Source: Eleusine coracana subsp. coracana (taxonomy: Eukaryota > Streptophyta > Magnoliopsida > Poales > Poaceae). Taken from it: a DNA stretch of 64,000 bases. Each line of letters opens with the position of its first letter. The stretch's first letter is position 1. This document shows positions 22,728-34,600 of the stretch, in pieces. The DNA lies in the NCBI GenBank assembly GCA_032690845.1, contig CM064421.1:43328963-43392962 (forward strand), given 5' to 3'. The notes under the pieces were generated by a model. The model made no database searches. It was given only the letters and a program-made list of their open reading frames with translations, and was not told the DNA's origin. Both the position numbers and the translations under genes were made by a program.

Positions 22728-24372
22728 ATGCTAGAGAGGAAGCATGCCGCGCAGGGAGGCATGGGCGACGGCAGGGGAGAGAAGAACCGGCGGTGCGTGG
22801 TGCTGTCGCTCTCCGTACTGATCGCGGCCACCCTGGCGTTCCTTGTGACCGCCGCCTTCTTCCAGGATGGTGGACTGTACCAGTGGTGGAGGTTCCAGGA
22901 CGGCGGCCCAGGCAGGGCATGCAAGTTCCCGACCGACGAAGCGGCCGCGGGCGGCCGTGGCGCGCCGACGACGCTGTCGCACATCGTGTTCGCCATCGGT
23001 GCCTCTGCTCGGGCCTGGAACCATCTCCGCGGGTACGTGGAGCTGTGGTGGCAGCCCGGGCGGACGCGCGGCCACGTCTGGCTCGACGGGGAACCCGTGG
23101 CCCCGTGGCCGGCGGCGACGAGCCCGCCGTACCGCGTCTCGGCGGACGCGTCCCGGTACGGGAACCGCGCCTCCGCGTCGCGGATGGCGAGGATCGTGGT
23201 GGACTCGTTCCTGGCCGTCGCGGCGGAGATGGGGAACGACACCACCGCGGCGAGTAGGGAGGACGAGGCGCGGTGGTTCGTGATGGGCGACCACGACACG
23301 GTGTTCTTCCCGGACAACGTGGTGGCCGTGCTCAGCAAGTACGACCACAGGGACCCTTACTACATCGGCGCGCCGTCGGAGACCGAGGAGCAGGACGCGG
23401 TGTATTCGTACGGCATGGCGTTCGGCGGCGGCGGGTTCGCGATCAGCTACGCTGCCGCGGCGGAGCTCGTCAAGGTCATGGACGGATGCCTTGACCGGTA
23501 CCGTTCGTTCTACGGCAGCGATGAGCGTGTCCATGCCTGCCTCAGCGAGCTCGGCATCCCGCTCACCCGTGAGCTCGGGTTCCACCAGGTGAGCATACCT
23601 GAAAGCTGCTCAATTATCCAGTTCCTCATCTTTCAGTAACAAGCCTGCCACTTTTATGCTAGATGGACATCCGCGACGACCCCTACGGGATGCTCGCAGC
23701 CCACCCGGTGGCGCCGTTTGTGTCGCTGCACCACCTCGACCACTTCCAGCCCATCATCCCGAGGAACGGCAGCACGCCACTGGACGCGGTCCGGTCACTG
23801 GTTAACGCCTCCCAGTTCGACCCGGCCCGGACGCTGCAGCAGAGCTTCTGCTACCAGCACGGCCCGGACGGCGACTGGTCGGTCTCGATCGCGTGGGGGT
23901 ACACCGCCCAGCTCTACCCGTGGATCGTGCCGGCGCACGTGCTGGAGGTGCCGCTGCAGACGTTCCAGACCTGGAAAAGGAGGGGCCCCTTCGTGTTCAA
24001 CACCCGGCCCTGGAGGCCGGGCAACGCGTGCGCCCGCCCCGCGGTGTTCTTCCTCAGCCAAGTCCGGAACGAGACGGGCGGCGCCACCGTGACGGAGTAC
24101 ACGAGGGTTCGGCAGTCGGAGAAGGAGTGCGACAAGCCCCACTTTCGCGCTGCTTCTGCGGTTCAGACAGTCAGCGTCTCCGCGCCCAAGATGAGCCCGG
24201 GCGACTGGAAACGGGTAATCGTGAAAGACATCGCCTTTGTTTCCATGCTTTCTGAGAGCCGTGACTAAACGAACGTTGTTTTCCGTTGCAGGGACCACGG
24301 CGTCATTGCTGCGAGATGGAGAGGAACCTGCGAGGCTCCACTCTTGATGTGCGGATACGACGCTGCGGCTGA
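22728..24372 (+). CDS. Fringe-like (DUF604, GT31-type) glycosyltransferase, copy 2
   Basis: Same family and gene structure as the copy at 2216-3935: exons 22728-23588, 23663-24214 and 24292-24372, phase 0 throughout, 497 aa. Membrane segment at about 24-45; TTLSHIVFAIG (81-91); LWWQPGRTRGHVW (106-118). The metal site reads MGDHDTVFF (187-194 region) instead of MGDDDTVFF. The outer two Asp of the DxD motif are kept and the middle one is His. FGGGGFAISY is present. Exon 2 begins MDIRDDPYGML. The Cys/Arg tail ends at IRRCG, several residues shorter than in the other two copies. An alternative start at Met12 (22761) would give MGDGRGEKNRR and an otherwise identical protein. It is the most diverged of the intact copies. 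Donor and acceptor substrates unknown; Golgi location inferred. Confidence 0.9.
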
Positions 24373-27300
24373 GGCATGCTGACGCCAACGTTGTATACTC
24401 GTCCATTTGCGGCGGTTTTGTCACGGCAACGAGAGCACCAAAACGTGATACTGATGCTAGTGGCGATGACTAATCATTTTTACTGCAAGTTTCGTAGTTG
24501 TGAGACAAATAAGATTAGCTCCGAGTCTTCTTACAAGTGCTGGGCAATTATCTCAAATGTCACGTATAAATAGTTACATATGAATATACGTGCAAGTGGT
24601 GCAAATTTCTCTTTCAAAGCTATAAAATTATGTATAGGATGCTTGGCAAGAGCCATGTTGACCATTTAAATGTGTCCAGGGTATATGAACAATACGTGTA
24701 ACTTGCAAGTGCTATACAAAAATACTTGCTAGTGGGTATATATATATATATAAACTCTAAACTCTTCTAAATTTATCTAAAAATATTGCCCTAAAATATA
24801 AGCGGATATTTGCATTTTTGTCTTTTACTCCCTCCGTCCCAAAATAAGTGTCGCTATGGTTTTTCGGTCAAATTTTTTTAATTTTGACTATATTTAGAGA
24901 AAATATTAATAACATTTATATATTTAAATAAGTTTCTTATAAAAATAGATCAATGATCTATCTAATGATACTAATCATATATTATAAATATTAATATTTT
25001 TCTTATATATAACTGGTCAAGTTAAAAGTGTTTGACTCCTCGGAAAGCGAGAACGGCACTTATTCTAGGACCGAGAGAGTACAAGATAATTTAACCTTCT
25101 ACTCTTTGAGAGCATCCGCTGCAAGGATTGATAACAACCTCCGATAAGTAAGTTTTTTATTAAAAAAAAAAGCTGAATAAGTTTTTTATTAGAAACTTTA
25201 GTGTTCGACTTGCAGTTTCTTGTGCGTGTTTTCCTCTATCTCGTCAACACATATGCAAGGTTTCAAAACATTTTGAAACTTCTAAACATGTGTTTTAATG
25301 AAGTTTTCATATGTTCACCTAGTATATAGTTTCTATTTGATATCTTCCCAAATAAGAATATGCAAACCTAAAGATATATAGGGACGGATTGAGATCCTCT
25401 CAGTTAGAGTCTTCAATGCAAAGAAGATATTGTAGTTAAAATTAGCTCTATCCTCTGATGTTAGATTAAGAACGAATAAACCAGATATATTGTTACAACA
25501 ATCATAAAACTGGTAAAAACCTATGCTATAGGGCACAATTGGTTTCTTTCGTAGCGTGGGTTGGCTCGCACAAGCAATGCAGTCTCTCATCAGTCAGCCT
25601 TTTCAGCTGCAACTTCAGTTTGTTTGGTTTTCGTTTACATATAATGAGGCCACAGAGGGATGGTGTTCGGTTGCATGCATATGCATTTTTTGCTCTCACA
25701 AATCCTCTCCGCGAGTCAGGCTTGTCAGAAATGAAACCCGATCTCATTTCTTATGAGTCAGAACGTGCTAGTCATTTTGCATCGCTAGAGCCTAGATTGA
25801 ATTGTCAACTACACAACCAATCACATGGTGTTGCATGTATTCAACCTGGCCAGATTATATGCTAGTAACCAATCGCACCTATAGTAACTCAAGATAATGT
25901 TAACCCTATGTTAGACAACTTGTCACCCTCTCAATCAATGCAGAGGATATACACCCGATACTTATAAGGGGGCATAAGGCCCCCTCCCCTCTCAAGCTAG
26001 CGAGAAACAAGCCCCATGATCAAACAAAACTATTAATAATATTTTTTTAAGGACTAAACAAAAAATAAGTTTATTTAGTTTTCTCTAAGACATCAAATTG
26101 TTATATACAGAAAAACTTTTAAATCTCAGTTTAGAAAGTTTCTAAAAAAACTATAGAGAGTAAAGAGATAGTATTTCCAACGATCCTCAACATACAGTCA
26201 TCAAATACTTTTAAATATATCCATGTCAATTTGTTTCATGATCTTTAAAATCAGTGTATAGAAAGATTTGAGGATTGTGAGTCACTAAACATGAGTCAAA
26301 TTTGATGATCCATGTGAGATTTTTTGGAGTGTGGAAATTTAGGGAATAAATATTTAAAACAGTTAGAGTAGTAATTTTATCATGTATTCTTAACTAAAAT
26401 ACACCCACACAATCCCATGCATGTTTCCATGTTCGTAATAACGCCATATATATTGCTGGTCGGCCACTCGGTGCATCAATTTGCGCAAATTGGAAATATT
26501 CAAACTCGTTGCCATAGGCCCATACCCGATCCAGCTAGAAAACGCCGTGGCCGAAACATGTCTTGCCAACAGAAATGACGGCCTTCCGGTTCCTGATATA
26601 AAACATCAGGGTTCCCTGAACAGACAACAGAGAAGCTACACGAAATTGAACACTGCTGCCGCTGTAGCGTCGACTATTTTGACTCGTGGATGTTCGAGCG
26701 ACGCAAGCAAACCCGATCACAAGAAGCTCGTGAAAAGGAGACAGCGGCGGCATACCGAGGAAACGCGGCCACGGCGCCACGTGGCTGGCTCGTTTCGCCT
26801 TGCGCGGCGGCAAAGCAACGCAACGCAGGGCGCGTCGGGCCGGGCACCGACGCCGTAGGACGACACGCATGCGGCGGACGAGTCGCAAAATTACGCGGGC
26901 CGAAATGAACGCTCGTTACGGGCACGGCTCGATCGTCGTGCACAGCAATCGAACGGACGGGGGTTTCCTTCCGCGAGCCTTTATCGGGATGGTTAACGGC
27001 TCGGTTATCTCGGCGAAAACAATAATACTGCGTCACCACCCGCCGCCCGCCTTTTTGCAGCGTTCCGTCCCAACCCCTATGAAACCGTGATTAAAAAAAC
27101 GCGCCTTTCGTTCCGATTGCGCCACGACGCAGCGTTTTTCTGAAGCTGCAACAAAAACACCTGCGAGCGATAAAGCAGGAGGCGCCCGGCCCAAATCTGC
27201 TCCCATTCCACCCATCCCCACGCCGTACGGTGCCGCCGCCGCCGCCTCATTTCCCCAAGGCGAGCCAGCAGCGCCGGCCGGCGGCAATACGAATACGCCC

Positions 27301-27591
27301 ACGAAGAAATCGTCGACAGCATCTCCAGGACGGAGGAAAGGAGAGCCGGGGAGACAAGCGCGACCTACGATTCCGTCGTCTCCGAGGAGGAGGAGGAGGA
27401 GGAGGGGGGCCTCTCGAAAAGGGGGCACCTCGCTACCAGCTTTTCTTTCATCATTGTTGCGGGGAAAAGGAGGAGGGCCGGGGCCTCCAGCCCTACCAGC
27501 CATTCTTCCGCCCCTCCCTCCATCGCGAGATCCCCGTGAAGCCGTTGGTGTAGCGCGGGGAATAAGGCGGTGACGTGGCGGGCAGGCGCAG
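24373..27591. other. intergenic spacer between glycosyltransferase copies 2 and 3
   Basis: About 3.2 kb without a supported gene. It contains the Stowaway MITE at 24828-25079 and AT-rich sequence to about 26.45 kb, then GC-rich sequence rising toward the copy-3 start, which is probably its promoter region (about 26.6-27.59 kb). Open frames in the GC-rich part have no recognisable domain and lie on both strands. Confidence 0.5.
24828..25079. mobile_element. Stowaway MITE
   Basis: A 252-bp element starting CTCCCTCCGTCCCAAAATAA and ending with the near-inverse GACCGAGAGAG, flanked on both sides by TA (24826-24827 and 25080-25081). The interior is AT-rich and non-coding. Terminal repeat and target site both fit the Tc1/Mariner-derived Stowaway class. 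Confidence 0.85.
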
Positions 27592-30500
27592 ATGCTGCCC
27601 AAATGGAAGGCCGCGGAAGGCGGCGGCGGGGGGTGCGCGGCCGGCGGCGGCGGCGGAGACCAGCGCCGGCGGTGCGTGGCGGCGTCGCTGTCGATGCTGA
27701 TCGCGGCGACGCTGGCGTTTCTCGCCTACGTCGCCTTCTTCCCCGACGACGGCGCCGGCGGGCTGTACCGGCTGTGGCGGTGCCAGGACTGCGCGGGCGA
27801 CCTGCTGGGCGAGTTCCCCGGCGACGCCGCCGCGGCGGACGGGCCCACCCCCGCCGGCGGCCGCCGCCGTCCGCCGACGACGCTGTCGCACGTCGTGTTC
27901 GGCATCGGCGCGTCGGCGCGGACGTGGGACCAGCGCCGCGGGTACGCAGAGCTGTGGTGGCGGCCCGGCCAGATGCGCGGGCACGTCTGGCTCGACGAGG
28001 AGCCCGTGGGCCCGGCGCCGTGGCCCGCCGCCACGTGCCCTCCCTACCGCGTCTCGGCGAACGCGTCGCGGTTCGGCGACCGGGCGTCGGCGTCGCGGAT
28101 GGCCCGGATCGTGGCGGACTCGTTCCTCGCCGTCACGGCCGAGCTGAGGAATAACTACACCGCCGCGGCGAGGGAGGATGAGGTGCGGTGGTTCGTGATG
28201 GGCGACGACGACACGGTGTTCTTCCCGGACAACCTGGTGTCCGTGCTGAACAAGTACGACCACGAGGAGCTCTACTACGTCGGGGCGCCGTCGGAGAGCG
28301 TGGAGCAGGACGTGATGCACTCGTACGGCATGGCGTTCGGCGGCGGCGGGTTCGCGGTCAGCTACCCGGCCGCGGCGGCGCTCGCCAAGGCCATCGACGG
28401 ATGCCTCGAAAGGTACAGGTGGTTTTACGGCAGCGATCAGCGCGTGCAGGCATGCCTCAGCGAGCTCGGCGTCCCGCTCACCCGCGAACCCGGCTTCCAC
28501 CAGGTGAACTCTGCTCCATTTCCTTCCTTCTTCGTTTTGTCGTTACTCGATACTCAAAGCAGTTCCACAGTTCCTTCTTTCTTGGAAAAACATCATCAAA
28601 TCGACAATTTTTTTCTATTAAGTTTTCTAATACCACCGGGCGTAGGCGTATGCAGCAGCTGTGTTACATAAACACCCAAAAATGCTCTTTTTAGGAATGG
28701 ATAACTGATTTTCTGAACCGCTGGTTGCCACCGCCATATAGAATTTGCCTCCAGTGGTCACGCTGCTGCTGCACCAGTTTGACCATGCTGACACCGCTCT
28801 GTTTCCACCCGCATCACCCTTGATCAAACACTTTTGACCAACTTTTCACCGTTGCCCCAAGTACTGTAAAACGGGTTATAAAAAAAACTGTAAAAGGGAC
28901 CCCAACAGTAGCTTTAACAATCCTTTGCCTTCAAAGAAGAGAACAGACACCGTCGTTGTCTGGAACCCTTTTTCTAGAAATTACGAGCGCCACCTGTCGC
29001 CGTAGGCGACGAACAATGCCGTCCACGGGATCGTGGCCTTGTTCGATTTAAAAGTTAACGGACAGTGTGGAGTCGTCGGCCCCCTGCCCTAGTCCTCGCC
29101 GTCCTTGAGCGACACCTCACTCCCTTTTTCACCAGTGCACCCCATGTGGCGTGGGTATCTAGCAGGACAAGCGTCGACGGGCCACGAGAAGACTGACTGG
29201 CCTCGCCAACTACCGCTAGCGAAAGGACATGTTCGTCTCCTCTTTTTGCCGGGTTGCCACCACATTTCATCTGTGCCGTGTCCCAGCCGGCGTGATCAGG
29301 ACAAGGATTCGGAGATTTTCCACCCGGCGGCGCCAGTTAGTGGAGGCACGGATCAAATCGTGTGCTGATGGTCCATTGGCTTGGGTTCGATTCCATACAT
29401 CGATGGCATTGCCGAGAATCCCGTAGTGCCAAAAGAGTGTACCTTCATTTTCGGCCGTAGGATGTGCATTTTTATTCAAACATTTGGTTGGGCACTACTC
29501 GAGATGATGAAGCCGAAAGCCGCAGTGGTCGCGTGGTGGTGTGTCCACGATAAGTGGCGCAGAGTTGATGCCTGTAGAAAGCCGCGGCGGGAGGAAGGTG
29601 GTCTAAACATCGACGTCGCCGTCTCAAGCGTGCCGGCCACCGCGCAGCGGTTGGTTGGTGCGACGCACCACCTCGCCGCACAGGTGTCCGGCCGTCTCTT
29701 TCCGGTGACAAAATTTCCGCGTGTAGGTGACGCTACGGTAATGGCGTACCCTGTGCAACCATGAGAACCCGTGGGAATCAACCCCGCTCCGTTCAACGAG
29801 AGCAATGTGCGCGATTCGCTCCGGCCTAGACGGGGCAAAGAAAAGTTAGGGCGAAGTCGGCCATTTTTGCCGTGCTTGGCATTTCATTTTGATCGTGCAT
29901 TGGATCAGCAGCCGATACAGTATTCCTCCGCTCATTTCCCACGACAGATGACCACTGACAGGACGTGCCGTTTTGTTTGCGCCATTTTGAACCGTGCGCC
30001 GCTCGCCGACGCAAGTACACTGCACTGCTTCCAGATCTGTAACCTTTCTAGCGATTTTTGTCGCGTGATCAACACTCCCCAGGATGCCGTTTGTCTCCTG
30101 CTCCGTCTATACTTTTTCTCAGCCACCACGCGCCACATGGCCGCGAGGCCCACCACCACCCTACCTACACGCGCACCAGCGCACGGTTAAAAAAAAAATT
30201 CTCAATTTTTATGTACTGACAAGACAATGTCGTGCTCGTGCAGGTGGACGTCCGCGGCGACGCGTATGGGATGCTGGCGGCCCACCCGGTGGCGCCTTTG
30301 GTGTCGCTGCACCACCTCGACCACATCCAGCCCATCAGCCCGCGGGGGAAGACCGCGCTGGACGCGGTCCGGCCTCTCGTGGACGCGTCCCGCTACGACC
30401 CGGCGCGCGCGCTGCAGCAGAGCTTCTGCTACCAGCACGGGCCGGGCGGGTACACCTGGTCCGTCTCCGTCGCGTGGGGCTACACGGTGCAGGTGTACCC

Positions 30501-31025
30501 GTGGGCCGTGGCCCCGCACGAGCTGGAGGTCCCGCTGCAGACGTTCCGGACGTGGCGGAGCTGGGCCGACGGGCCGTTCGTGTTCAACACGCGGAAGCTG
30601 AGCCCGGACGACGCCTGCGCCCGCCCCGCCATGTTCTTCCTCAGCCGGGTGCGGAACGAGACGGCGCGCTCCACCGTGACGGAGTACGCGCGGCACGACG
30701 CGACACCGGCGGGGAAGGTGTGCGATAAAGCCAGTTTCCGCGCGGCGTCCATGGTGCACACGGTCAAGGTCTTCGCACCCAACATGAGCGAGAGTGACTG
30801 GGTCCGGGTAAGCACCACCATATCATCCGCTCCCTTTTTTTTTTTCTCTCTCTCTCGTTGTCTTCTCTGGTGCTGCTTGCTCTGCAACAGGGTCATGTGC
30901 TTATTATACAATGGATGTTTCAGGCACCGCGGCGGCAATGCTGCAAGACGAGGAGGACGAGGTGGGGCTCCGTGCTGGAGGTGCGGATACGACGCTGCGG
31001 CAGAGGGGAGCTCACCACGCCGTAG
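27592..31025 (+). CDS. Fringe-like (DUF604, GT31-type) glycosyltransferase, copy 3
   Basis: Exons 27592-28503, 30244-30807 and 30924-31025, phase 0, 525 aa. Glycine-rich N-terminus, membrane segment (about 28-50), TTLSHVVFGIG (96-106), LWWRPGQMRGHVWLDEEP (121-138), MGDDDTVFF (203-211) with the DxD site, and FGGGGFAVSY. Exon 2 begins VDVRGDAYGML, and exon 3 ends RRCGRGELTTP. It resembles copy 1 more than copy 2 in the catalytic core. Intron 1 is 1740 bp, against 107 bp in copy 1 and 74 bp in copy 2, because of an unidentified insert. Intron 2 is 116 bp. It lies in tandem with copy 2, same strand, about 3.2 kb apart. Function as for the family: probable Golgi glycosyltransferase of unknown specificity. 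Confidence 0.9.
28600..30190. other. unidentified insert in intron 1 of glycosyltransferase copy 3
   Basis: Compared with the two paralogues this intron has about 1.6 kb of extra sequence, of which about 28980-30180 is clearly GC-richer than typical intron DNA. Open frames occur on both strands but none carries a domain I recognise. I could not define terminal repeats or a target duplication. It may be a transposon or a captured gene fragment. Confidence 0.45.
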
Positions 31026-31410
31026 AGCACCCAAGTGTTTTTGTCGTGATTTCGCCACGGCACGTATGTACGCGAAGAAAGTTAGCTAGTTGTAGTGCGC
31101 GTGATACAGATATCTCTGGCCAGCAGGACACGGTAGGACAGGATCTTTCTGCTGGTGAGAGGTGAACGGATTCTTACACTCACTGTGTATAAATGGCTGC
31201 ATGACTTGTGTGGACATACAGATGAAACATACGTGCGTGCATCAGAAGCGCATTTTTATTCTTCATTTGGTTTAGCCTTGTAGGCTGGTGTACAATATAT
31301 TTGTATAGAGCTCCCGCATGTTCTGTTTACACGCAGACAAGTGATGGATTCTGACAGGGAATCTGTGTGTAGGACTGAACTAGTTCCTTCAGCCTTTCTC
31401 CTAAACTCCT

Positions 31411-31642
31411 GATATGTATTGGACAAATTCGTGCCTAAATGAGAGTGTAATCTGACTGGAACAACTCCTGATGTGCTCGCCTGTGCCTAATTATAAAATA
31501 CAGATGTATATGTTTTGGGTAAATTCGTGCGTAAATGAGATTGTAATCTGACTGAAACAACTCACGTGCCTAATTACAAAATACAGATGTATGTGGTTTG
31601 GGTAAATTTGTGCGTAAATGAGAATGTAATCTGACTGGAACG
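31411..31642. repeat. tandem repeat of about 84-96 bp, three copies
   Basis: Blocks such as AAATTCGTGCGTAAATGAGA, then TGTAATCTGACTG and AAAATACAGATGTATG, recur about every 84-96 bp. Key starts are near 31423, 31519 and 31602. It lies about 400 bp downstream of the copy-3 stop codon, probably just outside or at the end of its 3' UTR. Confidence 0.8.
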
Positions 31643-34600
31643 GGAACACAAGTTCTAATGGAGCTATTTTCTTCTCATAAGCATTGACATATTTCTATAT
31701 ATCAAACACACGCTTTTCCTTGCAAATAAACCATCCCACATCATATATGCAACATTGATCCATTCTTTGTCTAGAATTTGATTTTAGATTTTATGAAGAT
31801 TTTTTTTAGTTTCAATGTCATTTATCTTTTTTATAAAATACACATAAGTGAATACTCCCGCCATTCTTTTTTAATGACCTTAGCACAAGAAGTTTAGTTT
31901 AGTTCAAAAATGAGAAACTGTTCCTCTTCTAACATGAAAGAAAGGGAAAAAAAATCAAATAGAGTAACGTATTCATGTGGTGACATGTGGCAATGACGCA
32001 ACAGTTGACCTAAATTATATTTTTGGATACGGTAGTTTGGTGGCTATATATGTTTACCTGTTTGTTTTTAACATGACATCAATTATGTTAATGTAATGAT
32101 GTGTTTAGAATTACAAAATAGGCATCAATTCTCAACTCCATATTCAAGACACTGAAGGACCAACATGGTTGTGCTTTGAGACAAAGAGCATTGGAAATAT
32201 TTTCTGTGATTTTGAGAAGCTAAAAATAAAATTTGGACTTAGAATTATGTATTTTGAACATAAAATTAAAAAAATTAATGTTATGTACACTTATTCTTAT
32301 AATGTTAAGTGAAAAGGGAAGTGAGAGGTTAATGAATAAGTAATAGACATCATTTAACCATTATGGCTGCTACTATCCAACTTGTAAAGGAAATATAAAC
32401 CATCAAAGTGTATCATCTTGCCAAGGTCTCATGATGTATGATGTGGTTTCCAGCCACATTGCCAAGATTGTATTTCCTTCAGTCGCCAAAAAATTTAATT
32501 GAGCACCATATGGATGTGGGTATCATTATTTTTTTTATTGTTTTGGTACCATAAAATTGTTATATTTTCACAAAGAGTAGATATAAATAATACTTGATTC
32601 ATTACTATTTGTTCCATGACTTTGTAACATGATGCTTGCTTTAATATAATTAGCACTTTTAATTTTTGCATAACAAAGCATGGCCATGTAACTCTAATCT
32701 CAATGCTTTTTGACATAAAATTACTCTTGCTAGAACTTCTATTCTAATTAGAAAATGATTATCAGTTCCCATTTTTTGAATCATGTCAACCGTTGCTTGG
32801 CTCATCCTATAATGCATTCCTTCTAGGTTATCATCAATTTGACCAACTTTAGAGTTGCGTATGACCATCACTAAATTAATGAGATTGGTAAGAGAGAAAC
32901 AAAACATTGTCTACACGCTACAATAAAGTGTGATAGATTGCCGGGCCAATGTTTTAATTTCAATCACATGAGCATTTTTTAATATTATTTCATATTAGTT
33001 CCAGAAACAAAGCTAGGTAGACCGACCCGAGTACACTTTACCAGGAAAAAATCGTTCAGTGAGTGGTGTCTCATTTTAACCTCATAGTCATCACCCAAAT
33101 CTACGTGTGCGTACTCGGTGACACTTGTAACTTCGCAGCGCTAGCTTCATCACTAAGTTCCAATTACCGCCATCGCCGCACTATTTTGTTATAGACAAAA
33201 CTCATTAAATATTTTGCTCGCGTGGCAATCGCATGGGCAGCCATGAGCCATCCAGTGATAATCGAAATTCAATCGCCACTGGAATACTGGATAGGAGCTT
33301 AAAATAGCCCACCTACCTCGATTCTATGGGCCTGAATGAGTATCTGTGAACCTGGGAGCTGGGTCAGGAATGACCTGTAAGATAATGTAGTCATTTCCTT
33401 CTTTTAGAAAAATTAAATAGTTTTTGCAGTGGCGCATCAGAAATTCAGAACAGCTCTCAGCCTCTCACATGCTTCACGGATGTATAAAATTTATCTTAAG
33501 CGTGACAGAAGTCCACGGATGTACTAACAGGGCCTTGCCTACTGGACTTGTTTTTTTTTCTCTCTCTCGCTTGTCAGACTCGGTTCTTTTTTCTGGAGAA
33601 TCTTTCAGGTGATGCATATACAGTGTAATCTCATGCGAACGATTGAAGCATCACCGGCTAGGGGACGAATAGAAAGAAAAGGCTAGGAAGGTTTTAAAAG
33701 ACAAAAAAGAAAAGGATGAACAGGCATGGCACATCAGTCCCTTTCGAAGAGCCACCCAAGTGGGGAGCAACGTAGAAGAAGGTCAAACACCTAAGCCGTC
33801 CAACATCGTGTGGCTCACATTGCCCATGGAATTATCCCACGAGTTTCTTTGATATGCTTGGTAGCAAGTACCATTCGCCCTCTCCAAGTTTCCATTTAAA
33901 GAAGCGCGGTCCAAGGCCAGAAGTTTGAGGACATCGTTCCTTCTTGGCCAATCCGATCTAGTCATAAATTTTATCCAGCTGCATGATCGAAAACGCCATA
34001 CCTGCAAACCAATCGCACTCGAACAGGGTCCTCACTTATCAGATATTTTCGCGGAAGTAAGCATCTAGGAGTACATGCTTCATGAGTACTACTGATTCTT
34101 CAAAAATCATTGTCTGTCGTTGTTCCCGCGCAAGTCAAAGTCAAACACAACATGGCAACTTGTGGCCTTGGCAAGCTATATAGCGAAATACGTAATTGTT
34201 CGTGAATATTTCTTGATTATTAAATACAAAGTCCACGGAACTCCTCTAATGCGTGTGGATATATGAGCGCGTTTTGGCGCCGCGTGCCTTATCGCCTTGA
34301 TGGGGTGCCCCTCGACGCCGCGGTCGCGCTCCGCGCAGCGTAACCACTGACGGTATGCAATCGTACGTCTCCGTCCTGTGCCGCCGCACTTTTAAATCGC
34401 AAACTCCTAATTCTGTTTGGAGTTGGACTTGGGCACGGTGAATCCGCTCCCAACCGTACGACGGAGGATGAGGCATGCATGGGGACCGGCGACCAGAAAC
34501 GGAACGGAGCAAGTACTAGGAGTAGGTAGCAGTAGCCAAAAAAAAGTGTTGTGCTTTGCGGCGGCGCCATGGAGGTTCAACTCCATGGCCATGCATGCCG

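Noticed and set aside
27493..28500. Long minus-strand open frame opposite glycosyltransferase copy 3
   Set aside because: Low-complexity Arg/Pro/Ala translation caused by GC-rich codons on the other strand; similar shadows occur opposite the other copies and the AHL gene.
29370..29400. tRNA-like B box (GGTTCGATTCC) near 29388
   Set aside because: No cloverleaf, acceptor stem or convincing A box at the right distance; a SINE was considered but no other hallmarks were found.
32659..32907. Protein-like minus-strand open frame of 82 codons
   Set aside because: No known domain, no splice context or promoter signals, and an AT-rich setting full of chance frames.
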